DNA of 64,000 nucleotides, taken from the NCBI GenBank assembly GCA_965216585.1, contig CBDCGC010000003.1, forward strand, positions 3,968,001-4,032,000, in the 5' to 3' direction. How positions within the stretch are numbered: the stretch's first letter is position 1; every line of letters begins with the position of its first letter. The position numbers were made by a program, and so were the translations under genes. The stretch is from CADEER01 sp965216585 (GTDB lineage Bacteria; Desulfobacterota; Binatia; HRBIN30; CADEER01). Below the pieces are notes generated by a model. It saw only the letters and a list, made by a program, of their open reading frames with translations. It was not told the DNA's origin and did not search any database. This document shows positions 11,601 to 18,264 of this stretch, in pieces.

Positions 11601-13842
11601 CGGCGTCGATGTTCGCCTGCTCACCGACGACAACGGCGACGGGATCTACGGCGGCCCGGGTGATGCTCCGCCGTTGCTGGCGACGACGGCTGCCGACGGG
11701 ACGTACATCTTCGATGGTCTAACGCCAGCTGCCTACGTCGTCGAGGTGGATGCGAGCACTCTACCGGCCGGTTTCGATCCCAATCCAACCGGAGATCCGG
11801 ACATGGATGGGGACAACGTCTCCGAACCGATCGTCATTGGTCCGGGAGATGTGTTCTTGAACGCGGACTTCGGCTACACGATTCCCGGCGGCGGGGCGCA
11901 CTCGATCGGCGATACGGTCTTCCTCGATGCCAACGCCGACGGTTCTCAGAACCCGGGCGAGAGCGGTATTCCGGGAGTCAGTGTCGCGCTCCTGGACGGA
12001 AATGGCATCGTCATCGCCACCACCGTCACCGATGCAGACGGCATGTATCTCTTTCCCGGACTTCCCGACGGTCCCTACACCGTCGTCGTCACCGATTCCG
12101 AGAACGTGTTGGGCGGGCTCGAGCCGACGGCCGACGCCGATGGGGGCAACGACGAGATGTCGAGCCTGAACCTGGCCGGCGCCGACGACCTGAACCAGGA
12201 CTTCGGTTACACACCGCCGGGACACGGCCCGGGAGATGGCTTGATCGGCGACACGGTCTTCCTCGACGTCAACGGCAACTCGATGCCCGACGCCGGAGAA
12301 GGGCTCGAGGGCGTGGTGGTCGAGCTGCTCGACGACATGAACATGGTGATCGCCACGACGAGCACCGATGAGAACGGAAACTACTACTTCGGCGGGCTGG
12401 ACCCGACGGGGACCTACACGGTGCGAGTCGACCCATCGACACTGCCGGCTGGGGTCACCAACACGGTCGACCCCGATGCGGGGACTCCGAACCAGTCGAC
12501 GATCGACCTGTCGGTCGATCCCGACGGGACTAACGATGGAATCAACGTCGATCAGGATTTCGGTTACAGGCCGGCCAACCCCAACACGATTGAAGGGACG
12601 TTGTGGGAAGACCTCGATGCAGACGGAACCCTCGAGGGTGGTGAAGCCGACCGCTTTGCGGGTGTTACCGTGGTTTTGCGCGATGCCGACGGCAACATCG
12701 TCGGCAGCACGGTGACAGACGCCGGCGGCGACTTTTCCTTCACCAATCTCCCGGACGGTGACTACACGGTGGAGGTGATGGACACCGAAGGTCTCTTGAG
12801 CGGCTACTGGCACTCGGATGGCCCCAGTGACGGCAGCGACAACAACAGCCAGGTCCTCAGCTATCCGGTCAGTGTGTCGGGCGGCGAAACCGACAGCACG
12901 GCGGACTTTGGCTTCTATGCCGACGGTGCAGCGGTCGGAAACCGAGTCTGGTTGGATCTCGACGAAGATGGTCACCAGGATGCCGGCGAGCCTGGCGTCG
13001 CCGATGTGCCTGTCGTGCTGACGATCACCTACCCGGGCGGCGTCCAGGTCGTCGTCGTCACGCGCACCGGGCCCGACGGACACTACGACTTCTCCAACCT
13101 CATCGACGAGGACTACAACGGCGACGGAAGCCCGGGTGAGCCGACCTTCGAAATCTCCTTTCCGCTGCCCAGCGGCTTCGCGCCCAGCCCGGTCGGAGCT
13201 GCCGGCCCAGCCGTCGACTCCGACGATCACGACGGTACCCCGGCCACACCGATCAAGGGGCAGACCAATACGACGCTGCTGCCGAACCCGGCCAGCGAGA
13301 CTGTCATCTCGCGCATCGACTTCGGTATCTTTCCGGTCGTCGACGTGTCGCTGACCAAGACCTTCACTCCGAGCAACCCTGAACCGGGTGAGGAGCTGAC
13401 GTTCATCCTCACGGTATCCAATGCCAACGACGCCAGCGAGGCGACCAACGTCGAGGTGACGGACGTGGTGACGGCCGGTTTCGCCTATGTCGGCGGAAGC
13501 ATCGGCGGCGGTGACGTTGCCGACGAGAGCGGTGCGCCGACCCTGCGCTGGACGATCAACAGCCTGCCGCCCGGTTCGAGCGTGCAGCTCACCTTCCGCG
13601 CCGTCATCGTCGGGGTTGGCGGTCTGCGCAACTTCGCCGAGGTGACGAGCACCGACCAGACCGACCGGGACTCGGTACCGTCGAACGGTGACGACGGCAA
13701 TGGGCCGGACGAAGACGACGACGACGTGGTCATCGTCACGCCGTTCGTTCCAGCGCCTGCACCGGCCCTCGGTCCGTTTGGCGTGCTCGCCGCGGTCTTC
13801 GTCCTGCTGGGGGTTTCGCGCCGGCGTTGGCGCCGAAGTTGA
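5683..13842 (+). CDS. Giant Thr-Pro stalk surface protein, N-terminal beta-propeller-like head, SdrD-B and DUF11 domains
   Basis: A 2,719-residue secreted protein. A hydrophobic signal segment lies at residues 62-82, so the first about 55 residues may not be translated and the true start may be a later non-ATG codon. Residues about 85-286 form a beta-rich domain of unknown family ending before a short TP linker. Residues about 330-586 resemble a beta-propeller, with repeats of the type GLAFDPxxGxLYG. Residues 587-1821 are the Thr-Pro stalk. Six SdrD-B-like domains start at about 1825, followed by a DUF11-like domain and a C-terminal PAPALGPFG motif, hydrophobic helix and RRRWRRS tail. The C-terminal third closely matches the preceding gene, indicating tandem duplication. 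Probable outer-surface adhesin or stalk, anchored at its C-terminus; function not established. Confidence 0.85.
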   Translation: MMSGGAQADVPGNGVILSLKLNAGGCITARYDVAAQRTSTWVLPHRSLPRRSLGVEIKQALARAVLATLLVVLAGVTEGLAAITSGTSTSGSAGNTTSLTFSHTVASGSDRVLVVGVHVVDAGSSVTSVTYGGVNLTQAGSVTHGSKVRTEIWYLVTPLVGTDDVVITIPAAQDLAGGATTYFGVDGANPIGTVATNADKSTSASVSVSSNCGDLIVDAVTATGNANTLTEGAGQTLSYSEDTGTGSKDVRGAGSTEPGDGAVTMSWTLGGNRDWAIVAVPLQPTGVVCTPTSTPTETSTPTITDTPTITPTPTVTPTSTDTATPTATFEPSSVCYVVADAGGGNGGDDLLAQVDKTSTGPDVPIGTGTGTNLIEAIAYRSSTGVLYGANGNQLGTIDEGTGVFTATSSTFGTGNGSLGAITFSDIDGLAFDPVSGILYGSVRLTTGDDLLIQIDPSTGAHVADAFGTNIDYVVMPATLGLGDIDDIAVDPSDGQMYAIANNGGVSDRLVQVNKATGATTDVGLIGIADVEGLAFDPDGTLRATTGSASGTTSNRLYVLNKTTAAAGAFIQLNAGSDYEALECNLAVPTPTPTETSTSTPTGTPTETPTQTQTETPTNTPTQTPTNTPTETPTETPTQTPTNTPTQTPTNTPTNTPTETPTNTPTQTPTNTPTNTPTQTPTNTPTNTPTQTPTNTPTNTPTQTPTNTPTQTPTNTPTNTPTQTPTNTPTNTSTQTPTNTPTNTPTQTPTNTPTNTPTLTPTSTPTNTPTQTPTNTPTNTPTQTPTNTPTNTPTQTPTNTPTNTPTQTPTNTPTNTPTNTPTQTPTNTPTNTPTQTPTNTPTNTSTNTPTNTPTNTPTQTPTNTPTNTPTQTPTNTPTNTPTQTPTNTPTSTPTQTPTNTPTNTPTQTPTNTPTNTPTQTPTNTPTNTPTNTPVPPTATATATDTPVPPTATSTVTDTPTSTPTNTPTQTPTNTPTNTPTQTPTNTPTNTPTQTPTDTPTNTPTQTPTNTATNTPTQTPTNTPTNTPTQTPTNTPTSTPTQTPTNTPTNTPTQTPTNTPTNTPTNTPTSTPTQTPTNTPTNTPTQTSTNTPTNTPTQTPTNTPTNTPTQTPTNTPTNTPTQTSTNTPTNTPTQTPTNTPTNTPTQTPTNTPTNTPTQTPTNTPTNTPTNTPTSTPTQTPTNTPTNTPTQTPTNTATNTPTQTPTDTPTNTPTQTPTNTPTNTPTQTSTNTPTNTPTQTPTNTPTNTPTQTSTNTPTNTPTQTPTNTPTNTPTQTPTNTPTNTPTQTPTNTPTNTPTQTSTNTPTNTPTQTPTNTPTNTPTNTPVPPTATATATDTPVPPTATSTVTDTPTSTPTNTSTQTRTNTPTNTPTQTPTNTPTPTSTNTPTNTPTNTPTQTPTNTPTNTPVPPTATATATDTPVPPTATSTVTDTPTSTPTNTPTQTPTDTPTNTPTQTPTNTATNTPTQTPTNTATNTPTQTPTDTPTNTPTQTPTNTATNTPTQTPTNTPTNTPTQTPTDTPTNTPTNTPTSTPTQTPTNTPTNTPTQTSTNTPTNTPTQTPTNTPTNTPTQTPTNTPTNTPTQTSTNTPTNTPTQTPTNTPTNTPTQTPTNTPTNTPTQTPTNTPTNTPTNTPTSTPTQTPTNTPTNTPTQTSTNTPTNTPTQTPTNTPTNTPTQTPTDTPTNTPTQTPTNTAANTRTQTPTNTPTNTPTQTSTNTPTNTPTPTPTNTPTNTPTNTPTSTPTQTPTNTPTNTPTQTSTNTPTNTPTQTPTNTPTNTPTQTPTNTATNTRTQTPTNTPTNTPTQTPTNTPTNTPTDTATETPTPTPLPNGVIGNRVWLDEDGDGDQDPGEDGIANVTVELLDDMGMVIASTVTDTDGGYLFTDLPPGDYTVRVDPMSTPSGLSDNPTFDEDGIGTPHETDVSLALGEEHLTADFGYNWTSPDETNTPGPGATGALGDRIWNDADGDGVQDSGESGIGGVDVRLLTDDNGDGIYGGPGDAPPLLATTAADGTYIFDGLTPAAYVVEVDASTLPAGFDPNPTGDPDMDGDNVSEPIVIGPGDVFLNADFGYTIPGGGAHSIGDTVFLDANADGSQNPGESGIPGVSVALLDGNGIVIATTVTDADGMYLFPGLPDGPYTVVVTDSENVLGGLEPTADADGGNDEMSSLNLAGADDLNQDFGYTPPGHGPGDGLIGDTVFLDVNGNSMPDAGEGLEGVVVELLDDMNMVIATTSTDENGNYYFGGLDPTGTYTVRVDPSTLPAGVTNTVDPDAGTPNQSTIDLSVDPDGTNDGINVDQDFGYRPANPNTIEGTLWEDLDADGTLEGGEADRFAGVTVVLRDADGNIVGSTVTDAGGDFSFTNLPDGDYTVEVMDTEGLLSGYWHSDGPSDGSDNNSQVLSYPVSVSGGETDSTADFGFYADGAAVGNRVWLDLDEDGHQDAGEPGVADVPVVLTITYPGGVQVVVVTRTGPDGHYDFSNLIDEDYNGDGSPGEPTFEISFPLPSGFAPSPVGAAGPAVDSDDHDGTPATPIKGQTNTTLLPNPASETVISRIDFGIFPVVDVSLTKTFTPSNPEPGEELTFILTVSNANDASEATNVEVTDVVTAGFAYVGGSIGGGDVADESGAPTLRWTINSLPPGSSVQLTFRAVIVGVGGLRNFAEVTSTDQTDRDSVPSNGDDGNGPDEDDDDVVIVTPFVPAPAPALGPFGVLAAVFVLLGVSRRRWRRS
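7441..11145 (+). repeat. 3.7-kb Thr-Pro coding repeat array with higher-order duplications
   Basis: Continuous TPTNTPTQTP-type coding repeat, about 1,235 residues, all in one frame. A non-canonical module of about 100 bp (VPPTATATATDTPVPP, then TSTVTDTPTSTP) occurs three times, at about 8476, 9646 and 9892. The stretch about 8820-9230 recurs almost base for base at about 10200-10610 (offset 1380 bp). The array therefore grew by nested segmental duplications as well as unit slippage. Confidence 0.95.
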
Positions 13843-13890
13843 GCGTGACGCTCCAAAACTACGATCTTCGACTGCAAGAGGAGGAACATC

Positions 13891-14496
13891 ATGTCCAAAC
13901 CGAAGTACCTAGCGTTCGTGTCTCTCTCGCTTCTTCTGTTGCCGCTCGCGCCAGGCGTGTTGGTTGCGGAGGACACAACCTCGGAGGAGGATTGCCGTTC
14001 GGGCTGCAGGGTCCAGGCGATGAGTTGCTTGCAGGGCAGCCGCCAGTCTCGCCGCACTTGCAGGAATGCGTGCCGGGAAATGAGGCCTGGGCGGGAGCGC
14101 GGTGCGTGTATGCGTGCGTGCGCGCGAAGGCCGCGCACCGAGCGGCAGGAGTGCCGCCGGGTTTCGTTCGAATGCAGGAGCTCATGTGGTAACGCCACGA
14201 CGTGTGTGAGCGAGTGCGGGGCAATCGCTCGCGAGTGTTCGTCAGCCGCGAGAAGTGTTGCCGACCTTTGTCGCAGCTCGTGTCGCGACGCCGCCGAGGA
14301 CGAACGGGTCGTCTGTGGGGCGGCGACTACCACCGAGGAGTGTCGAGAAGAGGTCGGCGAGAATCTCGGTGCCTGTTTGACTGAGTGCAGCGCCGCACGG
14401 CGCGCTGCCGTTGCTGCTTGCGCGGATGGCTTTGGTGGGTGCAAGAGCCTCTGCCGCCCCGAGAGTCCGGATGATGACGAGGTTGTTGCCGAATGA
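13891..14496 (+). CDS. Secreted Cys-rich protein, 22 cysteines
   Basis: A 201-residue protein with a signal peptide (about 1-26) and a mature part with 22 cysteines, many in C-x3-C pairs (CRSGC, CRNAC, CMRAC, CRSSC) spaced along Arg- and Glu-rich, probably helical segments. This suggests a disulfide-stapled helical bundle in the envelope or outside the cell. A strong ribosome binding site (AGGAGGA) sits 6-7 bases before the ATG. It follows the giant surface gene by about 50 bp and could be co-transcribed with it. No family recognised; the count and spacing of cysteines are direct observations, the fold is inferred. Confidence 0.8.
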   Translation: MSKPKYLAFVSLSLLLLPLAPGVLVAEDTTSEEDCRSGCRVQAMSCLQGSRQSRRTCRNACREMRPGRERGACMRACARRPRTERQECRRVSFECRSSCGNATTCVSECGAIARECSSAARSVADLCRSSCRDAAEDERVVCGAATTTEECREEVGENLGACLTECSAARRAAVAACADGFGGCKSLCRPESPDDDEVVAE

Positions 14497-14500
14497 AAAA

Positions 14501-14526
14501 CGGGCCGCCCCGATTGGGGCGGCCCG
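14501..14526. terminator. Bidirectional hairpin terminator between convergent genes
   Basis: CGGGCCGCCCC, loop GATT, GGGGCGGCCCG: a perfect 11-bp GC stem, placed 4 bases after the stop of the Cys-rich gene and about 25 bases beyond the end of the opposing gene. An A-run precedes it on the + strand, giving a U-run for the minus-strand transcript. Confidence 0.8.
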
Positions 14527-14551
14527 TCGTTGAGTTGAGGGGTCGGTCGAT

Positions 14552-15799
14552 CTACTGACAATCGGGATCGGCCGCGTCGACCAAGGTGTCGCAGTCGTTG
14601 TCGACCAGATCGGTGCACGTGGCATCGCCCATCGGTCCTTCCGTGGTGCCGGCTTCGATTGTACAGGTGGAGCTGCAGCAGTCACCGTCGGTGGTGTTGC
14701 CGTCGTCGCAGAACTCACCCGGCTGCAGGATACCGTTGCCGCACACCGCAACGTCACCGGCGATGCCATCGGAAAGCTCGCTCAGGGCGACTTCGTAGCA
14801 GCCGCGGATGCACTTCGTGTCGATCACTCCCGCCCCGTCGATGCAGACGTCACAGGGGGCTTCGGTCTGGGGCACGACGCGGCCGGTTCCACCGTCGGTC
14901 ATCTGGTCGCCAATGCACTTTGCGATCTGATCCAGCTTGCGCTTGGCCGTTTGGGTCTGCGTCGCGCGGCACGCTACGGAGTCGAGGCCGGCATCGATGC
15001 ACTTGCGGCGAACCAACGCCAGACGCTTCTTGGCGAAGAGCGCCGCGGCGCGGCCGAAGCGCTTCTGGCATTTCACCTGATCTTTGAGGAGATCGAAGTC
15101 GACACCCTCGCCGTTGGGTGGATCGACCTGCTGGTCGTTCAGCGCGTGAGAGAAAGCCAGGATGGCCTCACTGAAATCCCCGGGGTCACAGTTCGGCGGC
15201 TCGGGAAAGCCCGCGTCCTTGCATTTGAGTGCCGCTTCGACACCGCCCTTCTTGAGGATGAGGAAGTTGCATTTGGCGCGCTTGATCAGCGTTTTCTTGA
15301 CCCACTTGAAACATTCCTTGTCGATCGCGGCGATTGCTTTTGATTCTCGAACGGTGATGTCGGCGGTGAGTGTTACCGCACCTGTGATGTCGGCGGCGGT
15401 GACGAAGACGGTCGTCGTGCCGCGTGCGCTGACCGAGACTCCGTCCGTGCCACTTGCGGCGACGTTGATCACGCAACTCCCCTCCGGTGGGTTCATGCCA
15501 CCTTTCTCCATTAGGATCTCGGCCGTGACGGTGCCCGCATCTGGGTAGGCGCCGGTGACGTCCGGAGTGTCGGCGGTGACGTTCAAAACGGTGCACTTGA
15601 CGCCGTTCCCGGTGGCTTCGGTGCTGAAGCTGGGCTCCACCGTCAGGTCCTGCTCGGTGATGCCCGGGATGGCGGCCGCGAAGGTGATCTGCCCTTGGAA
15701 GCTCACGGTGCCTTGTACGTCCAAAGACTTCGCGGGATGCGCCCCCCACGTGCACAGGCACACTGACGCGGCTACGAAGAAGAAGACATGTTTTTTCAT
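14552..15799 (-). CDS. Secreted protein with Cys/Lys-rich middle, Myxo-type disulfide repeat and MopE-like tail
   Basis: 415 residues from the ATG at 15799, which has GAGGGGAG upstream; a TTG two codons earlier is less likely. Signal peptide 1-25, then a beta-rich region (about 26-150), a Lys/Cys-rich helical segment (about 155-310) and a DUF4215 Myxo-type motif (CGNGILQPGEFCDDGNTTDG). The last residues (TDLVDNDCDTLVDAADPDC) match MopE-like metal-binding tails. Probably extracellular and disulfide-bonded. The two C-terminal motifs are recognised; function is unknown. Convergent with the preceding Cys-rich gene across a shared terminator. Confidence 0.75.
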   Translation of the reverse strand: MKKHVFFFVAASVCLCTWGAHPAKSLDVQGTVSFQGQITFAAAIPGITEQDLTVEPSFSTEATGNGVKCTVLNVTADTPDVTGAYPDAGTVTAEILMEKGGMNPPEGSCVINVAASGTDGVSVSARGTTTVFVTAADITGAVTLTADITVRESKAIAAIDKECFKWVKKTLIKRAKCNFLILKKGGVEAALKCKDAGFPEPPNCDPGDFSEAILAFSHALNDQQVDPPNGEGVDFDLLKDQVKCQKRFGRAAALFAKKRLALVRRKCIDAGLDSVACRATQTQTAKRKLDQIAKCIGDQMTDGGTGRVVPQTEAPCDVCIDGAGVIDTKCIRGCYEVALSELSDGIAGDVAVCGNGILQPGEFCDDGNTTDGDCCSSTCTIEAGTTEGPMGDATCTDLVDNDCDTLVDAADPDCQ

Positions 15800-15869
15800 G
15801 ACCAAACTCCCCTCTGTTTGTCCGATTGCCGAACCGATCGGTACACGACTCTGTGACGAATCCCGCGTT

Positions 15870-15885
15870 TTGACCCCGGGGTCAA
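15870..15885. promoter_or_regulatory. 16-bp perfect palindrome, candidate operator
   Basis: TTGACCCCGGGGTCAA lies 70 bp upstream of the secreted minus-strand gene at 15799. A second palindrome, ACCGATCGGT (15833-15842), lies between it and the gene. Perfect symmetry over 16 bp suggests a dimeric regulator site; the regulator is unknown. Confidence 0.4.
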
Positions 15886-15900
15886 GAAAATTCGTGGATC

Positions 15901-15915
15901 GGGGGGGGGGGGGGG
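15901..15915 (+). repeat. 15-base poly-G tract
   Basis: An uninterrupted run of 15 G (C on the minus strand), about 100 bp upstream of the minus-strand secreted gene. Such tracts are prone to slippage and to sequencing error. It lies outside any recognised gene. Confidence 0.9.
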
Positions 15916-15979
15916 CGTCGATGAGCTCGACAAAAGTCGCACTAAAACAGGTGTTTGAAGCGCCTCTTGCTGCGAAGAA

Positions 15980-16213
15980 AAAAAACGAGGCGAAGAAAGT
16001 CCTCGCCCCGCATGTCGGTTCGTTGGGGAGTGCTCAGCTGGCGCCGGCTCGTTGTAGCTCGTCGTCGATGATGGCCTTGAAGCGCGGGAAAGGCTGGGCG
16101 CCACTGAGGAAGCGGGCGTTGGTGGAAAAGGCCGGAGTGCCGGTGACGCCGACCGACTGTCCTTCGGTCACGTCGCCGCGCACGCGCTCGACGGTTCTCT
16201 CGTTGTAGTGGCA
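15980..16213. repeat. Direct repeat, copy A (dsbA 3' end plus terminator)
   Basis: Copy A of a segment of about 234 bp whose copy B is 17061-17294 (offset 1081 bp). Identity by eye is high (roughly 85 percent). The two copies flank the vapBC pair. The terminator hairpin is intact in copy B and partly decayed in copy A. Confidence 0.8.
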
Positions 16214-16267
16214 GTTGGCAACGCCGAAGACAACGAGTTGGGCATCGTTGAGCCGTTCGTTCCCCAC
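16034..16267 (-). pseudogene. Truncated duplicate of the DsbA-like protein C-terminus
   Basis: An ORF of 77 residues whose last about 60 match the C-terminus of the intact DsbA-like gene downstream (17115-18032): ERVRGDxTEGQSVGVTGTPAF and FLSGAQPFPRFKAIIDDELQ. It lacks the CPYC active site and thioredoxin N-terminal half, and the signal peptide. The DNA duplication extends past the stop into the terminator (15980-16213 versus 17061-17294). Substitutions such as LINGR to STNAR suggest decay. Probably non-functional. Confidence 0.75.
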
Positions 16268-16349
16268 CAGGCTTCCGCCTTCGGGGTGGCCGCCGTTGGC
16301 TTGCTTGCTGCGAATGCTCGATGCAGATGGCGCTTCGGTTGAGTTCGGT

Positions 16350-16787
16350 TCAGACGATTACTTCAAGAGCCCGAGTTGAGTCGAGATCGTCGGGTAGTAG
16401 AGCGGAGATCCGGCGGTCCAGGGTCGCCAGCCGCCCGCCGTGGGCGAGGGCGATCGCCAGCAGGTGAGCGTCGGTAACCTGTCGGTGGCCGACGACTCGA
16501 TGGATGTCGACGTACTCGGACTCGGTGAAGTCGGTATCGTCACTCCAAAATGAGTGGCTGGGGCGAACGGTCATTTGCCCGAGGAGTGCCAGCGCTTCGG
16601 CGGTGGTCCGCGCCTCGGGAATGACCTGCGGGTTGGCGGAGACCCGGATGAACCCGCTCTGCGTGACCCCGCAGGTGGCCCATCCGGCTCCCTCGTTCGC
16701 ACTGAACCATTGGCGCGCCTCTTTGTGATGAAGATGATTGGGCCAGGCGAGTGCGATCAGAACGTTGATGTCCAGCAGAGCTATCAT
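16350..16787 (-). CDS. vapC: VapC-type PIN-domain toxin
   Basis: 145 residues from the ATG at 16785-16787, overlapping the antitoxin stop by 4 bases (ATGA). PIN-domain features: N-terminal LLDINVLIAL with the first catalytic Asp, an acidic patch near residues 83-95, and a C-terminal TDAHLLAIALAHGGRLATLD with the conserved second and third Asp. VapC toxins are RNases, usually cutting tRNA or rRNA, and are held inactive by VapB. A longer open frame upstream of the ATG overlaps the antitoxin and is not the gene. The family (TA system VapC, PIN) is clear; the RNA target cannot be told from sequence. Confidence 0.85.
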   Translation of the reverse strand: MIALLDINVLIALAWPNHLHHKEARQWFSANEGAGWATCGVTQSGFIRVSANPQVIPEARTTAEALALLGQMTVRPSHSFWSDDTDFTESEYVDIHRVVGHRQVTDAHLLAIALAHGGRLATLDRRISALLPDDLDSTRALEVIV

Positions 16788-17011
16788 GCATCGGTGTCGT
16801 TGGCGGACTGCACGGTCTCGGCCGTGATCAGCGGCGCATCTTCCGACACTCGAAACACCGGCAGATCGTTGCCCTCTCGCTGGTAGGGGCGCGGCCTGAG
16901 GCCTCGCCGCATGAGGTCGGATACGACCTTGCCGAGCGTTCGGTTCTCCGACCGCGCCAAACTCTTGGCTGCGAGCAGCACATCGTCGTCGATGGCAATG
17001 GTGGTGCGCAT
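16784..17011 (-). CDS. vapB: VapB-type ribbon-helix-helix antitoxin
   Basis: 75 residues. The N-terminus MRTTIAIDDDVLLAAKSLA is a typical ribbon-helix-helix DNA-binding start, and the C-terminal half would wrap the toxin. It precedes and overlaps the PIN toxin by 4 bases, the usual antitoxin-first order. The RHH part would bind the palindrome just upstream and repress the pair. No clear Shine-Dalgarno sequence is seen. Confidence 0.8.
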   Translation of the reverse strand: MRTTIAIDDDVLLAAKSLARSENRTLGKVVSDLMRRGLRPRPYQREGNDLPVFRVSEDAPLITAETVQSANDTDA

Positions 17012-17012
17012 G

Positions 17013-17046
17013 AACCATGGTTAGCATCGTGATGTTATGATGACAA
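17013..17046 (-). promoter_or_regulatory. Candidate vapBC promoter with overlapping operator palindrome
   Basis: On the minus strand a TTGTCA -35-like box (17041-17046) is followed after 17 bases by a weak -10-like TAACCA (17018-17023). The palindrome AACCATGGTT (17013-17022) overlaps the -10 just before the antitoxin ATG, a layout expected for autorepression by the antitoxin-toxin complex. The -10 match is poor. Confidence 0.3.
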
Positions 17047-17059
17047 GATGCGTAAGGGC

Positions 17060-17091
17060 AAAAAAACGGGGCGAGGAAAGTCCTCGCCCCG
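17060..17091 (-). terminator. Rho-independent terminator of the DsbA-like gene
   Basis: On the minus strand: CGGGGCGAGGA, loop CTT, TCCTCGCCCCG, then seven T. An 11-bp GC-rich stem and U-tract placed about 24 bases after the stop codon. A decayed copy lies in the duplicated segment near 15984-16010. Confidence 0.9.
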
Positions 17092-17114
17092 CATGCCGAT
17101 TTGTTGGGATGTGC

Positions 17115-18032
17115 TCAGCTGGCGCCGGCGCGTTGCAGCTCGTCGTCGATGATGGCTTTGAAGCGCGGGAAAGGCTGGGCTCCACTGAGAAAGCGGCCGT
17201 TGATGAGGAAGGCCGGGGTGCCGGTGACGCCGACCGACTGACCTTCGGTCATGTCGCCGCGTACGCGTTCGGCGGTCTTCTTGTTGTCATAGCAGTCGGT
17301 GAACTTGTCCACGTCGACGCTCGTTTCCTTCAGAGCCTCGAGAGTCTTTTCTTTGATGTTCTCCGGCGTCAGCGCGCGCTGGTTGTCGAAGTAGTAGCTG
17401 TAGAGCAGCCAGAAGGCACTCTCGTCCTGATCGTAGGCGCACTCACCGGCGATTCCCGAAGCCTCGGCCCATTTGTGGAAGGAGAGCGGGAAGTTCTTGT
17501 AGACGACCCGTACCTTGTCGCCGTATTCCTTGAGCACTTGATTCTTCAACGTGTTGTAGGCGCGCGAGCAGTACGGGCATTGGAAGTCCGAGAACTCGAC
17601 GATGGTGACCTTGGCATCCTTGGGACCCTTCGAGGGGTTGCCGTCGAGGGTCAGCTTCTTCATGACGGCGGCGAACGGATCGGAGGTGACGTCTTCGATG
17701 CCACCGACGGCGGTTCGGTTGCGATCGACGCCGCTGAAGACGACGTACTTGCCGTCTGGCGACATCAGAATGTCGACGTCTTGCTGGCTCTTGCCACCCG
17801 AAGACAGCTTGATCGTGGCCTGCTTGGTTCCCGGTAGCTTGGAGTCCTTGATGTCGGCCAGCGACGCTTCGACGTTGGGCGGCAGATTGGCTTTGCGGCG
17901 GTAGTAGTCCAGGACCTTCTTCTGCGCCTCGTCGTCGAGGGCGGCTGCGACCGCTGGTAACAGTGTCGCGACGCCGAAGAGTCCGGCGATGGTCACGATG
18001 AACGTACGTTTGAAGTGTGCAGGAATTCCCAC
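17115..18032 (-). CDS. DsbA-family thiol-disulfide oxidoreductase (secreted)
   Basis: 305 residues, GTG start with a strong GAGGAGAGG ribosome binding site. Signal peptide 1-31. Residues about 33-125 form an N-terminal region of unknown fold that often precedes the thioredoxin part in DsbC/DsbG-like and DsbA-like proteins. The thioredoxin domain has the active site FQCPYC (C152, C155) and the cis-Pro loop GVTGTPAF near residue 270. Predicted role: forming or shuffling disulfides in periplasmic proteins. The nearby Cys-rich secreted proteins are plausible clients. Its 3' end is duplicated beyond the vapBC pair. Confidence 0.85.
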   Translation of the reverse strand: MGIPAHFKRTFIVTIAGLFGVATLLPAVAAALDDEAQKKVLDYYRRKANLPPNVEASLADIKDSKLPGTKQATIKLSSGGKSQQDVDILMSPDGKYVVFSGVDRNRTAVGGIEDVTSDPFAAVMKKLTLDGNPSKGPKDAKVTIVEFSDFQCPYCSRAYNTLKNQVLKEYGDKVRVVYKNFPLSFHKWAEASGIAGECAYDQDESAFWLLYSYYFDNQRALTPENIKEKTLEALKETSVDVDKFTDCYDNKKTAERVRGDMTEGQSVGVTGTPAFLINGRFLSGAQPFPRFKAIIDDELQRAGAS

Positions 18033-18264
18033 GATTCCTCTCCTCTCGTGAAAGTGTAAGCGGCTAGCATCGCTCGCCTGCCGCGGTCAACTCGTTCATT
18101 GGCTTCGCAACCCTCCTGTAGCCCGCCTTTTCGGTACCTGCAATGCTGTGCTAGCCTTGCATTCCTGCCACTTCTCTGTCCCGCCGCGGCTTCCATCGCA
18201 CCTACCCGTTTTCCGGAAGTATTTGAGAAGTAGGATGAATTTCGAATAGTCGCGTTGGTTGAAG

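Noticed and set aside
16788..17027. N-terminal extension of the VapC frame
   Set aside because: It overlaps the antitoxin and has no family similarity; the ATG at 16787 matches the usual 4-base overlap.
15980..17294. Insertion sequence or transposon around vapBC
   Set aside because: No transposase and no terminal inverted repeats; the flanking direct repeat is part of dsbA itself.
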